Positions 9,771 through 17,883 of a stretch of 28,526 bases of DNA are shown here, one piece after another (the stretch's first letter is position 1; every line of letters begins with the position of its first letter). A program made the position numbers and the translations under genes. Below the pieces are notes generated by a model. That model ran no database searches. It was not told where the DNA came from and was given only the letters and a program-made list of their open reading frames with translations. This stretch comes from Phymatolithon calcareum. Its lineage: Eukaryota > Rhodophyta > Florideophyceae > Hapalidiales. The stretch is taken from assembly GCA_977006965.1 (NCBI GenBank), contig OZ345386.1, positions 1 through 28,526 of the forward strand. The letters are read 5' to 3'.

Positions 9771-9885
9771 TTTTTTATAACTTAAAAAGCTTAATTAGAA
9801 ATGTATGAACCCTTTCCGAACTCAAATGCAATTTTGTCTTTTCTAAATCTACTTTTATATGGAAACTTTAGTTAGTTATAAAAAA
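9771..9885 (+). rRNA. rrn5: candidate mitochondrial 5S rRNA
   Basis: This 115-nt stretch of the nad3-rps11 spacer folds like 5S rRNA. Helix I is 12 perfect base pairs closing the two ends (9771-9782 with 9874-9885). Helix III (9802-9808 with 9822-9830) is TGTA-TGA paired with TCA-AA-TGCA and keeps the bulged AA expected there. It encloses a 13-nt loop C (9809-9821) that ends in the conserved ccgaac and has an upstream ccc, as in bacterial 5S. A compact 3' hairpin, CTAAA/TTTAG (9843-9847 with 9867-9871), stands for helices IV-V. Helix II is only loosely definable: TTAGAAA (9795-9801) could pair with TTTCTAA (9840-9846), which partly competes with the 3' hairpin. Length compares with 120 nt in E. 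coli. Lang and colleagues (1996) reported mitochondrial 5S rRNA to be absent from red algal mtDNA, so this needs a covariance-model test. Confidence 0.75.
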
Positions 9886-9903
9886 TCTTTAAATAAAAAA
9901 ATC

Positions 9904-10263
9904 ATGTCACCTTCATATAAAAAATCAAATGTCCTTTCAGTTTTATTTACTAAAAATAATATTATTTGTACATTAACAGACATAACAGGAAAACTAATAA
10001 CTTGAACTACAACAGGTTCTTTTAAGTTTCGTGGAGTTAAAAAAGTTACAGCATCTACAATTTCTTCTACTATAAAAAAATTATATAACTATAATAAAAA
10101 TTTTGGGTATAATTGTACTCATGTTAAACTCAAAGGAATTAACAAACACAAAATTTTATTTATAAAAAATTTAAAAACAATTGGATTTAACATTAGTTCA
10201 CTTCAAGATAGTTTAATTTTACCACACAATGGTTGTCGAACTAATCGTAGTCGAAGAATCTAA
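9904..10263 (+). CDS. rps11: ribosomal protein uS11
   Basis: A 119-aa small-subunit protein. The S11 pattern is seen in CTLTDITGKLITWTTTGSFKF, followed by RGVKKVTAST. The C-terminus has LPHNGCRTNRSRRI, equivalent to the bacterial P-H-N-G-C-R-P-x-K-x-R-R tail that lies near 16S rRNA and mRNA. An in-frame ATG at 9859 would add 15 residues but falls inside the candidate 5S rRNA, so the ATG at 9904 is preferred. trnM begins three bases after the stop. Confidence 0.92.
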
Positions 10264-10266
10264 TTT

Positions 10267-10341
10267 GACGGAATAGTTCAGTTGGGTTAGAACATTGGAA
10301 TCATAATCTAAAAGTCGTAGGTTCGAATCCTACTTTCGTTA
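10267..10341 (+). tRNA. trnM: tRNA with CAU anticodon (elongator Met, or Ile if modified)
   Basis: The acceptor gacggaa pairs with tttcgtt, including G-U pairs. The anticodon loop atcataa gives CAU and the T arm is gtagg/cctac. Unlike the second CAU tRNA at 26302-26376, its 1-72 position can pair, so it is not the initiator. It could be elongator Met, or an Ile tRNA whose C34 is modified to lysidine to read AUA. The sequence alone does not decide. Confidence 0.9.
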
Positions 10342-10351
10342 TCTTTAAAAT

Positions 10352-10700
<349 letters not shown>

Positions 10701-10705
10701 TAAGT

Positions 10706-10778
10706 TAGGGTATAGCGAAAAGGTTATCGTGTTTGTTTTGGGTATAAAAGACTGTAGGTTCAAATCCTACTACCCTAA
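10706..10778 (+). tRNA. trnP: tRNA-Pro (UGG)
   Basis: The acceptor tagggta pairs perfectly with tacccta. The anticodon stem tttgt/ataaa holds loop tttgggt, giving UGG with G37, as usual for proline tRNAs. It begins five bases after the atp9 stop. Confidence 0.9.
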
Positions 10779-10785
10779 ATTATTT

Positions 10786-10871
10786 GGATAGGTGGCCGAG
10801 TGGTTTAAGGCGGCAATTTTGAAAATTGTTATGAATTATATTTATCGTAGGTTCGAATCCTACCTTATCTA
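10786..10871 (+). tRNA. trnS: tRNA-Ser (UGA)
   Basis: A class II tRNA with a long variable arm. The anticodon loop tttgaaa gives UGA for UCN codons. The acceptor is ggatagg with cttatct, using two G-U pairs. Seventy-four bases of it (10791-10864) recur exactly at 13029-13102. Confidence 0.93.
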
Positions 10872-10882
10872 GATTAATTTGA

Positions 10883-10956
10883 GTCTGAGTAGCTCAGACG
10901 GTTAGAGCATAGAGTTGAAAACTCTTGTGTCGTAGGTTCAAATCCTACCTTGGACA
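10883..10956 (+). tRNA. trnF: tRNA-Phe (GAA)
   Basis: The acceptor gtctgag pairs with cttggac. The anticodon loop ttgaaaa gives GAA and the T arm is gtagg/cctac. It is the last tRNA before sdhC. Confidence 0.93.
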
Positions 10957-11002
10957 AGGTTAATTTTAACTAAATAATAAAAGATTATAATCTTCTTCAA
11001 TA

Positions 11003-11386
11003 ATGTTTAAAATTTTGAATAGACCATTATCACCTCATTTAACAGTTTATACTAGTCAATTTACTTCGATTTATTCTATTTGACACCGCCTTACAGGTGT
11101 TTTTTTAATTTTTGTAATGGTAATTTTTTTGTTAATGTGTAAAGTTTCTTCGTATATTATTTTTGATTTTATAAATATTAGTTGAAATATTAATCTATGG
11201 TTAAAAAATTGTGTTTTTTTAAATTGTGTTTTAGTATTTAGTTATCATTTAATTAATGGTCTAAGACATATAAGTTGGGATTTAGGATTTAATTTGAGAG
11301 TAAATACAGTAATGCATTTATCTAGAATTAATATTTTAGTTTTATTTATTTTAACTATTTTTATTTTACAAACTATAAATTATTAA
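11003..11386 (+). CDS. sdhC: succinate dehydrogenase cytochrome b subunit (sdh3)
   Basis: A 127-aa membrane anchor of complex II. It starts RPLSPHLTVY (7-16), a family signature. SIWHRLTG (25-32) lies near the quinone site. H-x3-G-x2-H (His82, Gly86, His89) contains the likely heme-ligand histidine, followed by ISWD. Three helices are visible. Its TAA stop shares one base with the ATG of sdhB, suggesting co-transcription and coupled translation. Confidence 0.94.
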
Positions 11387-12171
11387 TGATGACTTTTTTA
11401 ACAAAAAACAAACTTAAATTATTATCTTCTTCTTTACCAAAAAATTTTTATCCTGAACAAAAATTTTTTAGAATTTATCGTTGAAATCCTTATTTAAATG
11501 AAAATCCTTGATTTTCATTTTATCCAATATCTTTAAAAAATGTTGGACCAATGATACTAGATGCATTAATTTATATAAAGGCAAAGCAAGATTCAACTAT
11601 AGCTTTTCGGAGATCATGTCGTGAAGGTATTTGTGGTAGTTGTTCTATGAATATTGAAGGAACAAACACATTAGCTTGTTTAAAGTCCATAAAATCTACT
11701 AAAAAGTTTGTTACAATTTATCCTTTACCTCATATGTATGTTATTAAAGATTTAGTACCAGATTTAACAAATTTTTATTCTCAGTATAAATCTATAAAAC
11801 CTTGATTAACTTTTAAAGATTTACCTTTAGATAAAGAAAATCTTCAATCTAAAATTGATCGTTTAGAATTAGATGGTTTATATGAATGTATTTTGTGTGC
11901 ATGTTGTTCTTCGAGCTGTCCGAGTTATTGATGAAATCAAGATAAATATTTAGGACCGGCTGTACTACTTCAAGCTTATAGATGGCTTGTTGACAGTAGA
12001 GATGTGAGTAAAAATGAAAGATTAAAGTTTTTAAATCATAAAATGCGATTATTTCGATGTCATACAATTATGAATTGTAGTAAAACTTGTCCGAAATCAT
12101 TAAATCCTGGAAAAGCAATTTCACTTATAAAATTGCTTATTCCTAAAAATTCTATGAAATCAAAATTATAA
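11386..12171 (+). CDS. sdhB: succinate dehydrogenase iron-sulfur subunit (sdh2)
   Basis: A 261-aa electron-transfer subunit of complex II. Cysteines 78, 83, 86 and 98 ([14 protein letters not shown] then LAC) bind the 2Fe-2S centre. Cys168, 171, 174 and 178 ([16 protein letters not shown]), with Cys225, 231 and 235, fit the 4Fe-4S and 3Fe-4S centres. Two consecutive ATGs are in frame; the first overlaps the sdhC stop. The N-terminus is slightly short compared with nuclear homologues. It is the last clearly identified protein gene of the plus-strand unit. Confidence 0.97.
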
Positions 12172-12578
12172 AATATAGATATAGGCAAATAACATACAAT
12201 ATAGAAATTATGTAATTAATTAAATCTACTTAAGTTACGTTAATTTAAGGTTGCTTTGTAAATTTTCCGTTGGTCTGTGTTAAAAAGATCTTAAATTCAA
12301 TGTGTTCTTCCAAGGGTAAATTGAAACATATATTATCATTAAAGGCTTGTTTCCCTTTGTATGTGTAGGATTCTTTAGTGACTAAACTTATTTTTACCTA
12401 CAAGAAATCTATTAAGAAATTAGAATAAGTCAATCTCAAATGATAAATTGATAACAGAGAGTAAATTTCCTTAATAAATAAATGCAATAGAATGATTTTA
12501 CCAATATTGAATCTAGGACTATAAAATCTAATATTTTCTTTAATTTAGTGTTCACATTACTAAACAAATACTAAAAAA
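12172..12578. other. 407-nt spacer after sdhB, no gene recognised
   Basis: AT-rich DNA with stops in all plus frames. Only short imperfect hairpins are seen, such as gaaaca with tgtttc near 12330-12350. I found no convincing tRNA, 5S or RNase P RNA motif. It may be 3' untranslated sequence or decayed gene material. Confidence 0.6.
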
Positions 12579-12731
12579 ATGAATTCAATTGAAATTTGAA
12601 CTGAACATAGTTTAAAAATTGTAACCCAACTTTTCGATATAGAACACTCTTTACGTTATACTACACATGAATCCACGGTACTTCTTTGGGTATTACTTTT
12701 CGCTGATCTTGATTTTACATTTTATGTTTAA
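12579..12731 (+). CDS. unassigned 50-aa ORF
   Basis: ATG to TAA, 50 aa, read with one UGA as Trp. It begins MNSIEIWTEHSLKIVTQ and ends in a hydrophobic stretch, VLLWVLLFADLDFTFYV. Composition is protein-like, with Glu and His scattered through the first 35 residues. I do not recognise a family. It may be a remnant of a longer gene shared with the next ORF, but the two are in different frames with stops between them. Confidence 0.3.
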
Positions 12732-12762
12732 AATGTGTTAATACCTAGCTCTAATTTAGCTA

Positions 12763-13179
12763 TTGCTTAATCGTGGTATAACACAAGAAGCATTAAATTT
12801 ACTTAAAGAACGACAACCAATTACACTAGGCGTAGCTTTTAAAGTTTATTTTTTCACGTCTTTTAACCCTGAAATTTTACTTTATCAAAACCCAACTTTA
12901 TATAATTCACTAGTCGCTAATGAGTACATAGTTCCTCTCCAGGAGGGCGTTGCATTAACCCCCAGCAATGAACTTACCCTCCCCAACCCTCTCAACGGTT
13001 GTGTTTTTGTTGTTTGGTTTAGTTTTTTGGTGGCCGAGTGGTTTAAGGCGGCAATTTTGAAAATTGTTATGAATTATATTTATCGTAGGTTCGAATCCTA
13101 CCCAATAAGGGAGATATTATTTAAAGCCTTAAGGTATTATTTTTCTTATTTTTTCCTTTTGTTCAAATTCTTATTATAA
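12763..13179 (+). pseudogene. orphan reading frame without ATG, runs through a trnS copy
   Basis: An open frame of 138 codons that can start only at TTG (or another non-ATG codon). The first 70 or so residues (LNRGITQEALNLLKERQP onward) look like ordinary protein. The rest reads through the duplicated trnS(UGA) body and so is unlikely to be coding. The stretch 12935-13010 is visibly richer in G and C than its surroundings. Possible origin: a fragment of an inserted element or plasmid-type ORF. No family recognised. Confidence 0.3.
13024..13109 (+). tRNA. second tRNA-Ser (UGA)-like gene or pseudogene
   Basis: Bases 13029-13102 are identical to 10791-10864 inside trnS(UGA), including the D, anticodon, variable and T arms. 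The outer acceptor is different: tttttgg faces ccaataa, which pairs at six of seven positions with one T-T mismatch. It could be an active second copy, but an AT acceptor in AT-rich DNA may pair by chance, so a pseudogene is at least as likely. Confidence 0.6.
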
Positions 13180-13490
13180 AATGGCTATCTTAAAGCCTTT
13201 AAACCTGACCTGGTTGTTAAAAATTAATGATTTTTATTTATAATCAATTTGGAAGTATTTATTTCCTTATTTTGTAACTTTGTTTTAATATATGTTTTGT
13301 TATGGATAAATATTTTTGTGGGGTACATTAGTAAATAAAATAATTAGTTGTTTTAAATAATAGGAATTCTTTAAATGCGTGATGTATAGTGTTACTATTG
13401 CGTGTATTCTTTTAGGTTGGTTAATAGAATTAAATCATAGGATATAATCTTAATTGTGGTTTCATGGATACGTGAGTACCTTTTTTATTG
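13110..13490. other. 381-nt spacer before the palindrome, no gene recognised
   Basis: AT-rich with short imperfect repeats, including ttaaagcct at about 13119 and again near 13192. Nothing with tRNA, rRNA or protein character was recognised on either strand apart from the tail of the orphan frame, which ends at 13179. Confidence 0.6.
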
Positions 13491-13579
13491 CAATTCAAAA
13501 CAATTAATAACCCCTACCCTAGAATTCATTACTTAAAGTAATGAATTCTAGGGTAGGGGTTATTAATTGTTTTGAATTG
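13491..13579. terminator. 44-bp perfect palindrome at the convergence of the two transcription units
   Basis: Bases 13491-13534 are the exact reverse complement of 13536-13579, with a single A at 13535 as the loop. Each arm holds an EcoRI-like gaattc and a G/C-rich block (cccctaccct). All genes to the left of it back to trnA run rightward and all to the right run leftward, so both transcripts would end in the same hairpin. Florideophyte mitochondria carry a stem-loop at a strand switch; a terminator or replication role is inference. Confidence 0.9.
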
Positions 13580-13615
13580 GTAGAATATTTATAATACTTG
13601 CAGGTTTTACTAAAA

Positions 13616-13691
13616 GGCGAAATATGGGACTCGAACCCACGATCTTTAGATTCACAATCTAATGCTCTAACCCAACCGAGCTCACTTCGCC
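13616..13691 (-). tRNA. trnH: tRNA-His (GUG)
   Basis: The anticodon stem ttaga/tctaa holds loop ttgtgaa, giving GUG. The acceptor gcgaagt pairs with atttcgc. An extra G at -1 (13691) faces C at the discriminator position, the identity mark of histidine tRNAs. It is the last gene of the minus-strand unit before the palindrome. Confidence 0.94.
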
Positions 13692-13846
13692 AAAAAGAAA
13701 ATTTATTACTATGAAAATTTAAATTTACAAATAACAAACTTTAAAACTTAATCTTATTATTTGTAAAAACATATAAATTTGTAAAATTTATATGTTTTTA
13801 ATAAGTAGTTAATTTAAAGTACTATTATTTATACTTATTTAAAACA

Positions 13847-13918
13847 AGCGAAAGAAGGGACTCGAACCCTCAATGCTAATCTTGGCAAGATTATGCTTTA
13901 CCTTTAAACTACTTTCGC
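13847..13918 (-). tRNA. trnG: tRNA-Gly (GCC)
   Basis: The acceptor gcgaaag pairs perfectly with ctttcgc. The anticodon stem taatc/gatta holds loop ttgccaa, giving GCC. It serves GGU and GGC codons beside trnG(UCC) at 16395-16468. Confidence 0.93.
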
Positions 13919-14197
13919 TATTGTCATCCAATACCACACTCTATTTTAATAACCCCTTTATTAAATTCAAAATTATTCGGAAATACATTACTAAAAAAAC
14001 TTCATTTGGTTTAATATAAATAACAGTATCACTTATTTAATTACAGAAGTTAAGGCAGTGCTTTCTTAAATGAATTATATACAATTTTATTTTAGAAAAT
14101 AAAAGTCTCAAAAAAAGAGGTAGGAGGAGTTCTAATTTATTTAAAATTAAACACTCTTCAATTAATGTTTTAATTCTAGAATACTTTACAAAATAAA

Positions 14198-14282
14198 TAT
14201 AGGTAAAGGGACTCGAACCCTTAAAACACTTAAGTCATTAGAACCTAAATCTAACATGTCTACCAACTTCCATCATACCTAT
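14198..14282 (-). tRNA. trnL: tRNA-Leu (UAG)
   Basis: A class II tRNA. The acceptor ataggta pairs perfectly with tacctat, and loop tttaggt gives UAG for CUN codons. The nad6 stop codon lies within its first four bases. The 279 nt between it and trnG(GCC) (13919-14197) show no gene. Confidence 0.92.
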
Positions 14283-14884
14283 TTACGTAAATCAATAAAT
14301 TTTATAACCCCTTTTGAATTACGCAATAACTGCGTACTTATTTTTTGTTTTTTAACTGTCGTACGTTGATGCATAGTTAGTACTATAGCTCCAATCATCG
14401 CAATTAATAAAATTAAACCACACAATAAAAATAATAAACTAAATTTTGTATATAAGTGTATTCCTAATATTTCTATATTAGTTAAATGTCTGTTTTCTTT
14501 TAATCATGGTGTATATACAAGAGTATAGTTTTCTAATAAGATAAATTGATCATCCATTAAAATAAGAATTTGTAATGTTAAGATACAAAATATAATTAAC
14601 CCTATTGGTAAAATAGAAAGTCTATTGATTTTAATTGGACTTTTTTTTATGTTTAACATCATTACTACAAATAAAAAAAGTACAGCAATAGCACCTACGT
14701 ATATTATTAAAAACATAAATGAAAAAAACTCAGCGCCTACTAATAGAAGCAAAGCAGCAACATTACAAAATACAATAATTAAAAAAAGTACAGAGTGTAC
14801 TGCATTTGATAGTGTTATAACCATAAAAGCAGAAATGATAGCAAAACTAGAAAAAATATAGAATAAAAAAAAATTAATTGTCAT
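14279..14884 (-). CDS. nad6: NADH dehydrogenase subunit 6
   Basis: A 201-aa complex I membrane subunit. The family core is clear in VHSVLFLIIVFCNVAALLLL and IIYVGAIAVLFLFVVMML (about residues 29-79). The frame continues past an internal UGA at Trp127 to a last membrane helix and a basic tail ending FIDLRK. Its TAG stop overlaps trnL(UAG) by four bases. Upstream, 158 nt of spacer separate it from cob and hold a weak inverted repeat (14943-14952 with 15001-15010). Confidence 0.95.
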
Positions 14885-15042
14885 TAAATTATTATTATTT
14901 TATTAAAAACAAATTAAGAAAAAAACTTAAATGTGTAGTTATTAATCTTAAGGTTTTAATTATTTTGTTAATACTTACACCAAAAAACTGGTATTTAAAA
15001 CTTAAGATTACTAATTGTTAAGGAGTAAGGTAATATTGTATA

Positions 15043-16188
15043 TTATTTACTATATTTTAAAAGAAATTTTTCTAAACTACCTAGTAAAGGAATTAAACAC
15101 AAAAAATAAAAGAAATAATAAACACTAGCTATTTGACCTATAATTACATAAGGTTCTTCTACAGGCATTCCACCAATTCAACCAAGTAATAAACAACAAC
15201 TAACAATTGTGTAATAAAAGAATCTATAAATAGGTCTAAATCGAGAACTTCTGATTTCTGTACTATGTATTCAAGGCAATAAAGCTAGTACAATAATAGC
15301 TGATACCATAGCCAAAACTCCCCCTAATTTATGTGGGATACTTCTTAGTATCGCATAAAAAGGTAAAAAATATCATTCAGGTACAATGTGAGCCGGAGTA
15401 ACCATTGGGTTAGCTTCTATATAATTATCTGGATGGCCGAGTGTATTAGGGTAAAAATATACAAAGCTTGCAAATAGTAATCCAAAAACAATCAAACCCA
15501 ATAAATCTTTTATAATAAAGTAAGGATACATTACAATCTTATCAACTGAAGACTCAATACCTAAAGGATTGCCAGCACCATCTTGATGTAAAACAGCAAG
15601 ATGTAATAAACTTAAAGCTGCAATTATAAAAGGAAATAAATAATGGAAGCTAAAAAATCGATTTAAAGTTGCATTATCCACAGAAAATCCTCCTCAAAGC
15701 CAAGCAACCAATGAGTTACCAATAAATGGTACAGCAGAAACTAAATTTGTTATTACAGTTGCTCCCCATAAACTCATTTGACCTCATGGTAAAACATAAC
15801 CTATAAAAGCCGTTAAAATCATTAAAAGTAGTATAATAACTCCTAAAACTCATGCCAAATGACGAGGTCTGGTATAAGAACCAAAATACAAACCTCTGAA
15901 CATATGAATATATACAGTTATAAAAAACATAGAAGCACCATTAGCATGAACATAACGTAAAAGTCAACCATAGTTTACATCACGCATAATATGTTCAAGA
16001 CTTGCAAAAGCAAGATCTACATGAGGAGTATAATGCATAGCTAAAAAAATTCCAGTAATTATTTGAATTACCAAACACATAGCAGTTAAAAATCCAAAAT
16101 TTCAAGCATAGTGAATATTTATTGGTGTTGGATAATTAATTAAATGATCGTTAATAATAGATATAAAAGGTTTTTTTAATAATTGCAT
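15043..16188 (-). CDS. cob: apocytochrome b
   Basis: A 381-aa core subunit of complex III carrying both b hemes and the two quinone sites. Visible signatures are [32 protein letters not shown], the [17 protein letters not shown] region and the Qo motif PEW in [17 protein letters not shown]. Eight helices and normal length. UGA codes for Trp in several conserved places, including [10 protein letters not shown] and PEW. It reads towards nad6. Confidence 0.98.
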
Positions 16189-16222
16189 TTTAATAATATA
16201 TTTTTAGGTAAATTTAAAAAGT

Positions 16223-16306
16223 TACTCGCTATCGGACTCGAACCGACAACTCCAGAATGAGAACAGATTTTAAATCCATCGTGTTTACCTTTTTCACCAA
16301 ACGAGC
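16223..16306 (-). tRNA. trnL: tRNA-Leu (UAA)
   Basis: A class II tRNA with a long variable arm. The acceptor gctcgtt pairs with agcgagt and loop tttaaaa gives UAA. UUA is by far the commonest leucine codon here, so it carries a heavy decoding load. The cob ATG is 34 nt downstream. Confidence 0.92.
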
Positions 16307-16318
16307 ATTTTTAAATTT

Positions 16319-16392
16319 CTGGTGTAAAAGGATTCGAACCTTTAAGTAATGGCGTCAAAAACCAGTGCCTTACCTAGTTTGGCTATACACCA
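16319..16392 (-). tRNA. trnQ: tRNA-Gln (UUG)
   Basis: The acceptor tggtgta pairs perfectly with tacacca; U1-A72 is typical of glutamine tRNAs. The anticodon loop ttttgac gives UUG, and the T arm is aaagg/ccttt. The first pair of the anticodon stem is a mismatch. Confidence 0.87.
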
Positions 16393-16394
16393 AA

Positions 16395-16468
16395 AGCGAA
16401 TAACGGGATTCGAACCCATAAATTCTAATTTGGAAGATTAGTGATTTTACCTATTTATCTATATTCGC
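16395..16468 (-). tRNA. trnG: tRNA-Gly (UCC)
   Basis: The acceptor gcgaata pairs perfectly with tattcgc. The anticodon stem ctaat/attag holds loop cttccaa, giving UCC for GGA and GGG. It lies 2 nt from trnQ and 14 nt from atp4. Confidence 0.93.
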
Positions 16469-16482
16469 TTAAACCTAAACAT

Positions 16483-17037
16483 TTATTTCTTAGATGATAC
16501 TAGCTGAATATACTCACGTAAAGAAACTGTATGTAAACATAAAAAATAATTATTTTTTATTGACACATTATAAAATTGTTTTAATTTAACAATTTTACTT
16601 AACTTTTTGACTACAACAATAGATAAAAGTTTTACTGTTTGTTTTTCTACTTTACTTAAAAAATTTAAACGTTTAATGTAAGCTGCAGATAATTTACGAT
16701 TTGTATAAGTAGGTAAAGAAGAAGTTATTAAAGATACTAATATATAGTAGTAATTTCCTAAAACATAAAATTTATCAAGAATGTTTTTAAAATTAGTATT
16801 TAAATCTGAAAAGTGTACTAGTAAGGTATGAACTTGTTTTAAAGAGTTTTCTAGTGTTAATTTTATTTTATCGGACTCATTCTCTAAAGACTTTTTAAAC
16901 GAAGTTCCAAAAGAATTCATACTTAAAAAAACAAAAATTATAAAACATACTAAAATAAGAGTTTCTTCATTTAGTAATACTATTTTTTTATAAATTAAAA
17001 TTAAAAAGGTAAATATAATAAAAATTATATTGATCAT
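16483..17037 (-). CDS. atp4: ATP synthase F0 subunit b (ymf39)
   Basis: A 184-aa protein with two hydrophobic N-terminal segments (residues 1-45), then a charged, lysine-rich, largely helical domain. That is the organisation of mitochondrial subunit b, which links F0 to F1 as the peripheral stalk. The position between cox3 and the tRNA group ahead of cob is that of ymf39 in red algae. Primary sequence of this family is poorly conserved, so the call leans on topology, length and synteny. Confidence 0.78.
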   Translation of the reverse strand: MINIIFIIFTFLILIYKKIVLLNEETLILVCFIIFVFLSMNSFGTSFKKSLENESDKIKLTLENSLKQVHTLLVHFSDLNTNFKNILDKFYVLGNYYYILVSLITSSLPTYTNRKLSAAYIKRLNFLSKVEKQTVKLLSIVVVKKLSKIVKLKQFYNVSIKNNYFLCLHTVSLREYIQLVSSKK

Positions 17038-17055
17038 AATATATTTTTTAACGTT

Positions 17056-17874
17056 TTAAGAACCTCCTCATCAATAAATTGATACAAATAAAAATAATCA
17101 AACAACATCAACAAAATGTCAATACCATGCTGCTGCCTCAAATCCAAAATGATGTTGTTGGGTTAATTGATATTGAATTAAACGTAACATACAAGTAATT
17201 AAAAAAATGGTACCTACAAATACGTGAAAACCATGAAAACCAGTAGCCATATAAAAAGTCGAACCATAAATACCATCTGATAATCTAAAGTCAGCCATGT
17301 GGTACTCAAAACCTTGTAATGAAGTAAATATTATAGCCAATAAAACAGTTAAAAGTAAAGCAAAAATTCCTTCAGTGCGTTTATTACTAACCATTGAATG
17401 GTGTGCTCAAGTAACTGTGCAACCTGATAAAAGAAGAATTAACGTATTTAAAAACGGAATTTCTCATGGGTCTAAAACGGTTACACCTTTTGGAGGTCAA
17501 ATAGATCCTATTTCAACAGCCGGTGCTAAACTACTATGAAAAAACGCTCAAAAAAACGCAAAAAAGAATAAAATTTCTGAAACAATAAATAAAATAACAC
17601 CATACCTTAAACCTTGTTGAACAATTCCTGTATGATGTCCTTCAAATGTAGACTCTCTAACTACATCTCGTCATCAAACAAACATAGTTAGTAATAACAT
17701 TAAAAAACTTGAATATAAAACAAAAGATCCCTGTTTAAATGCATGCATATATAAAACTCCCCCTATTGTACAAGAAAAAGCAGAAAAAGCCGCAACAAAA
17801 GGTCATGGACTAGGATCCACTAAATGAAAAGGATGTCGTTGCAAATTTTTAGAAATTTTAGATAATGAAGTCAT
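17056..17874 (-). CDS. cox3: cytochrome c oxidase subunit 3
   Basis: A 272-aa complex IV core subunit with seven helices. It begins with [32 protein letters not shown] and [19 protein letters not shown] are both standard Cox3 segments. The C-terminal [20 protein letters not shown] uses several UGA Trp codons. The start is 9 nt downstream of the small tatA-like gene; the stop is 18 nt before atp4. Confidence 0.98.
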
Positions 17875-17883
17875 GTTTTTTGG

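Noticed and set aside
11849-12067. 72-aa minus-strand ORF
   Set aside because: It is a shadow of sdhB; the cysteine motifs of sdhB are on the plus strand.
12424-12470. Possible RNase P RNA core (aataagtcaatc and aacagagagtaaatttcc)
   Set aside because: The two fragments resemble the P4 sequences only weakly, and they lie too close together to hold the intervening helices.
13519-13737. 72-aa minus-strand ORF
   Set aside because: It is the translation of trnH plus half of the palindrome.
14625-14861. 78-aa plus-strand ORF
   Set aside because: It is antisense to the conserved core of nad6.
14943-15010. Hairpin between nad6 and cob
   Set aside because: A 10-bp AT-rich stem (taatcttaag with cttaagatta) around a 48-nt loop is weak and could be chance; noted only as spacer content.
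17297-17539. 80-aa plus-strand ORF
   Set aside because: It is antisense to cox3.
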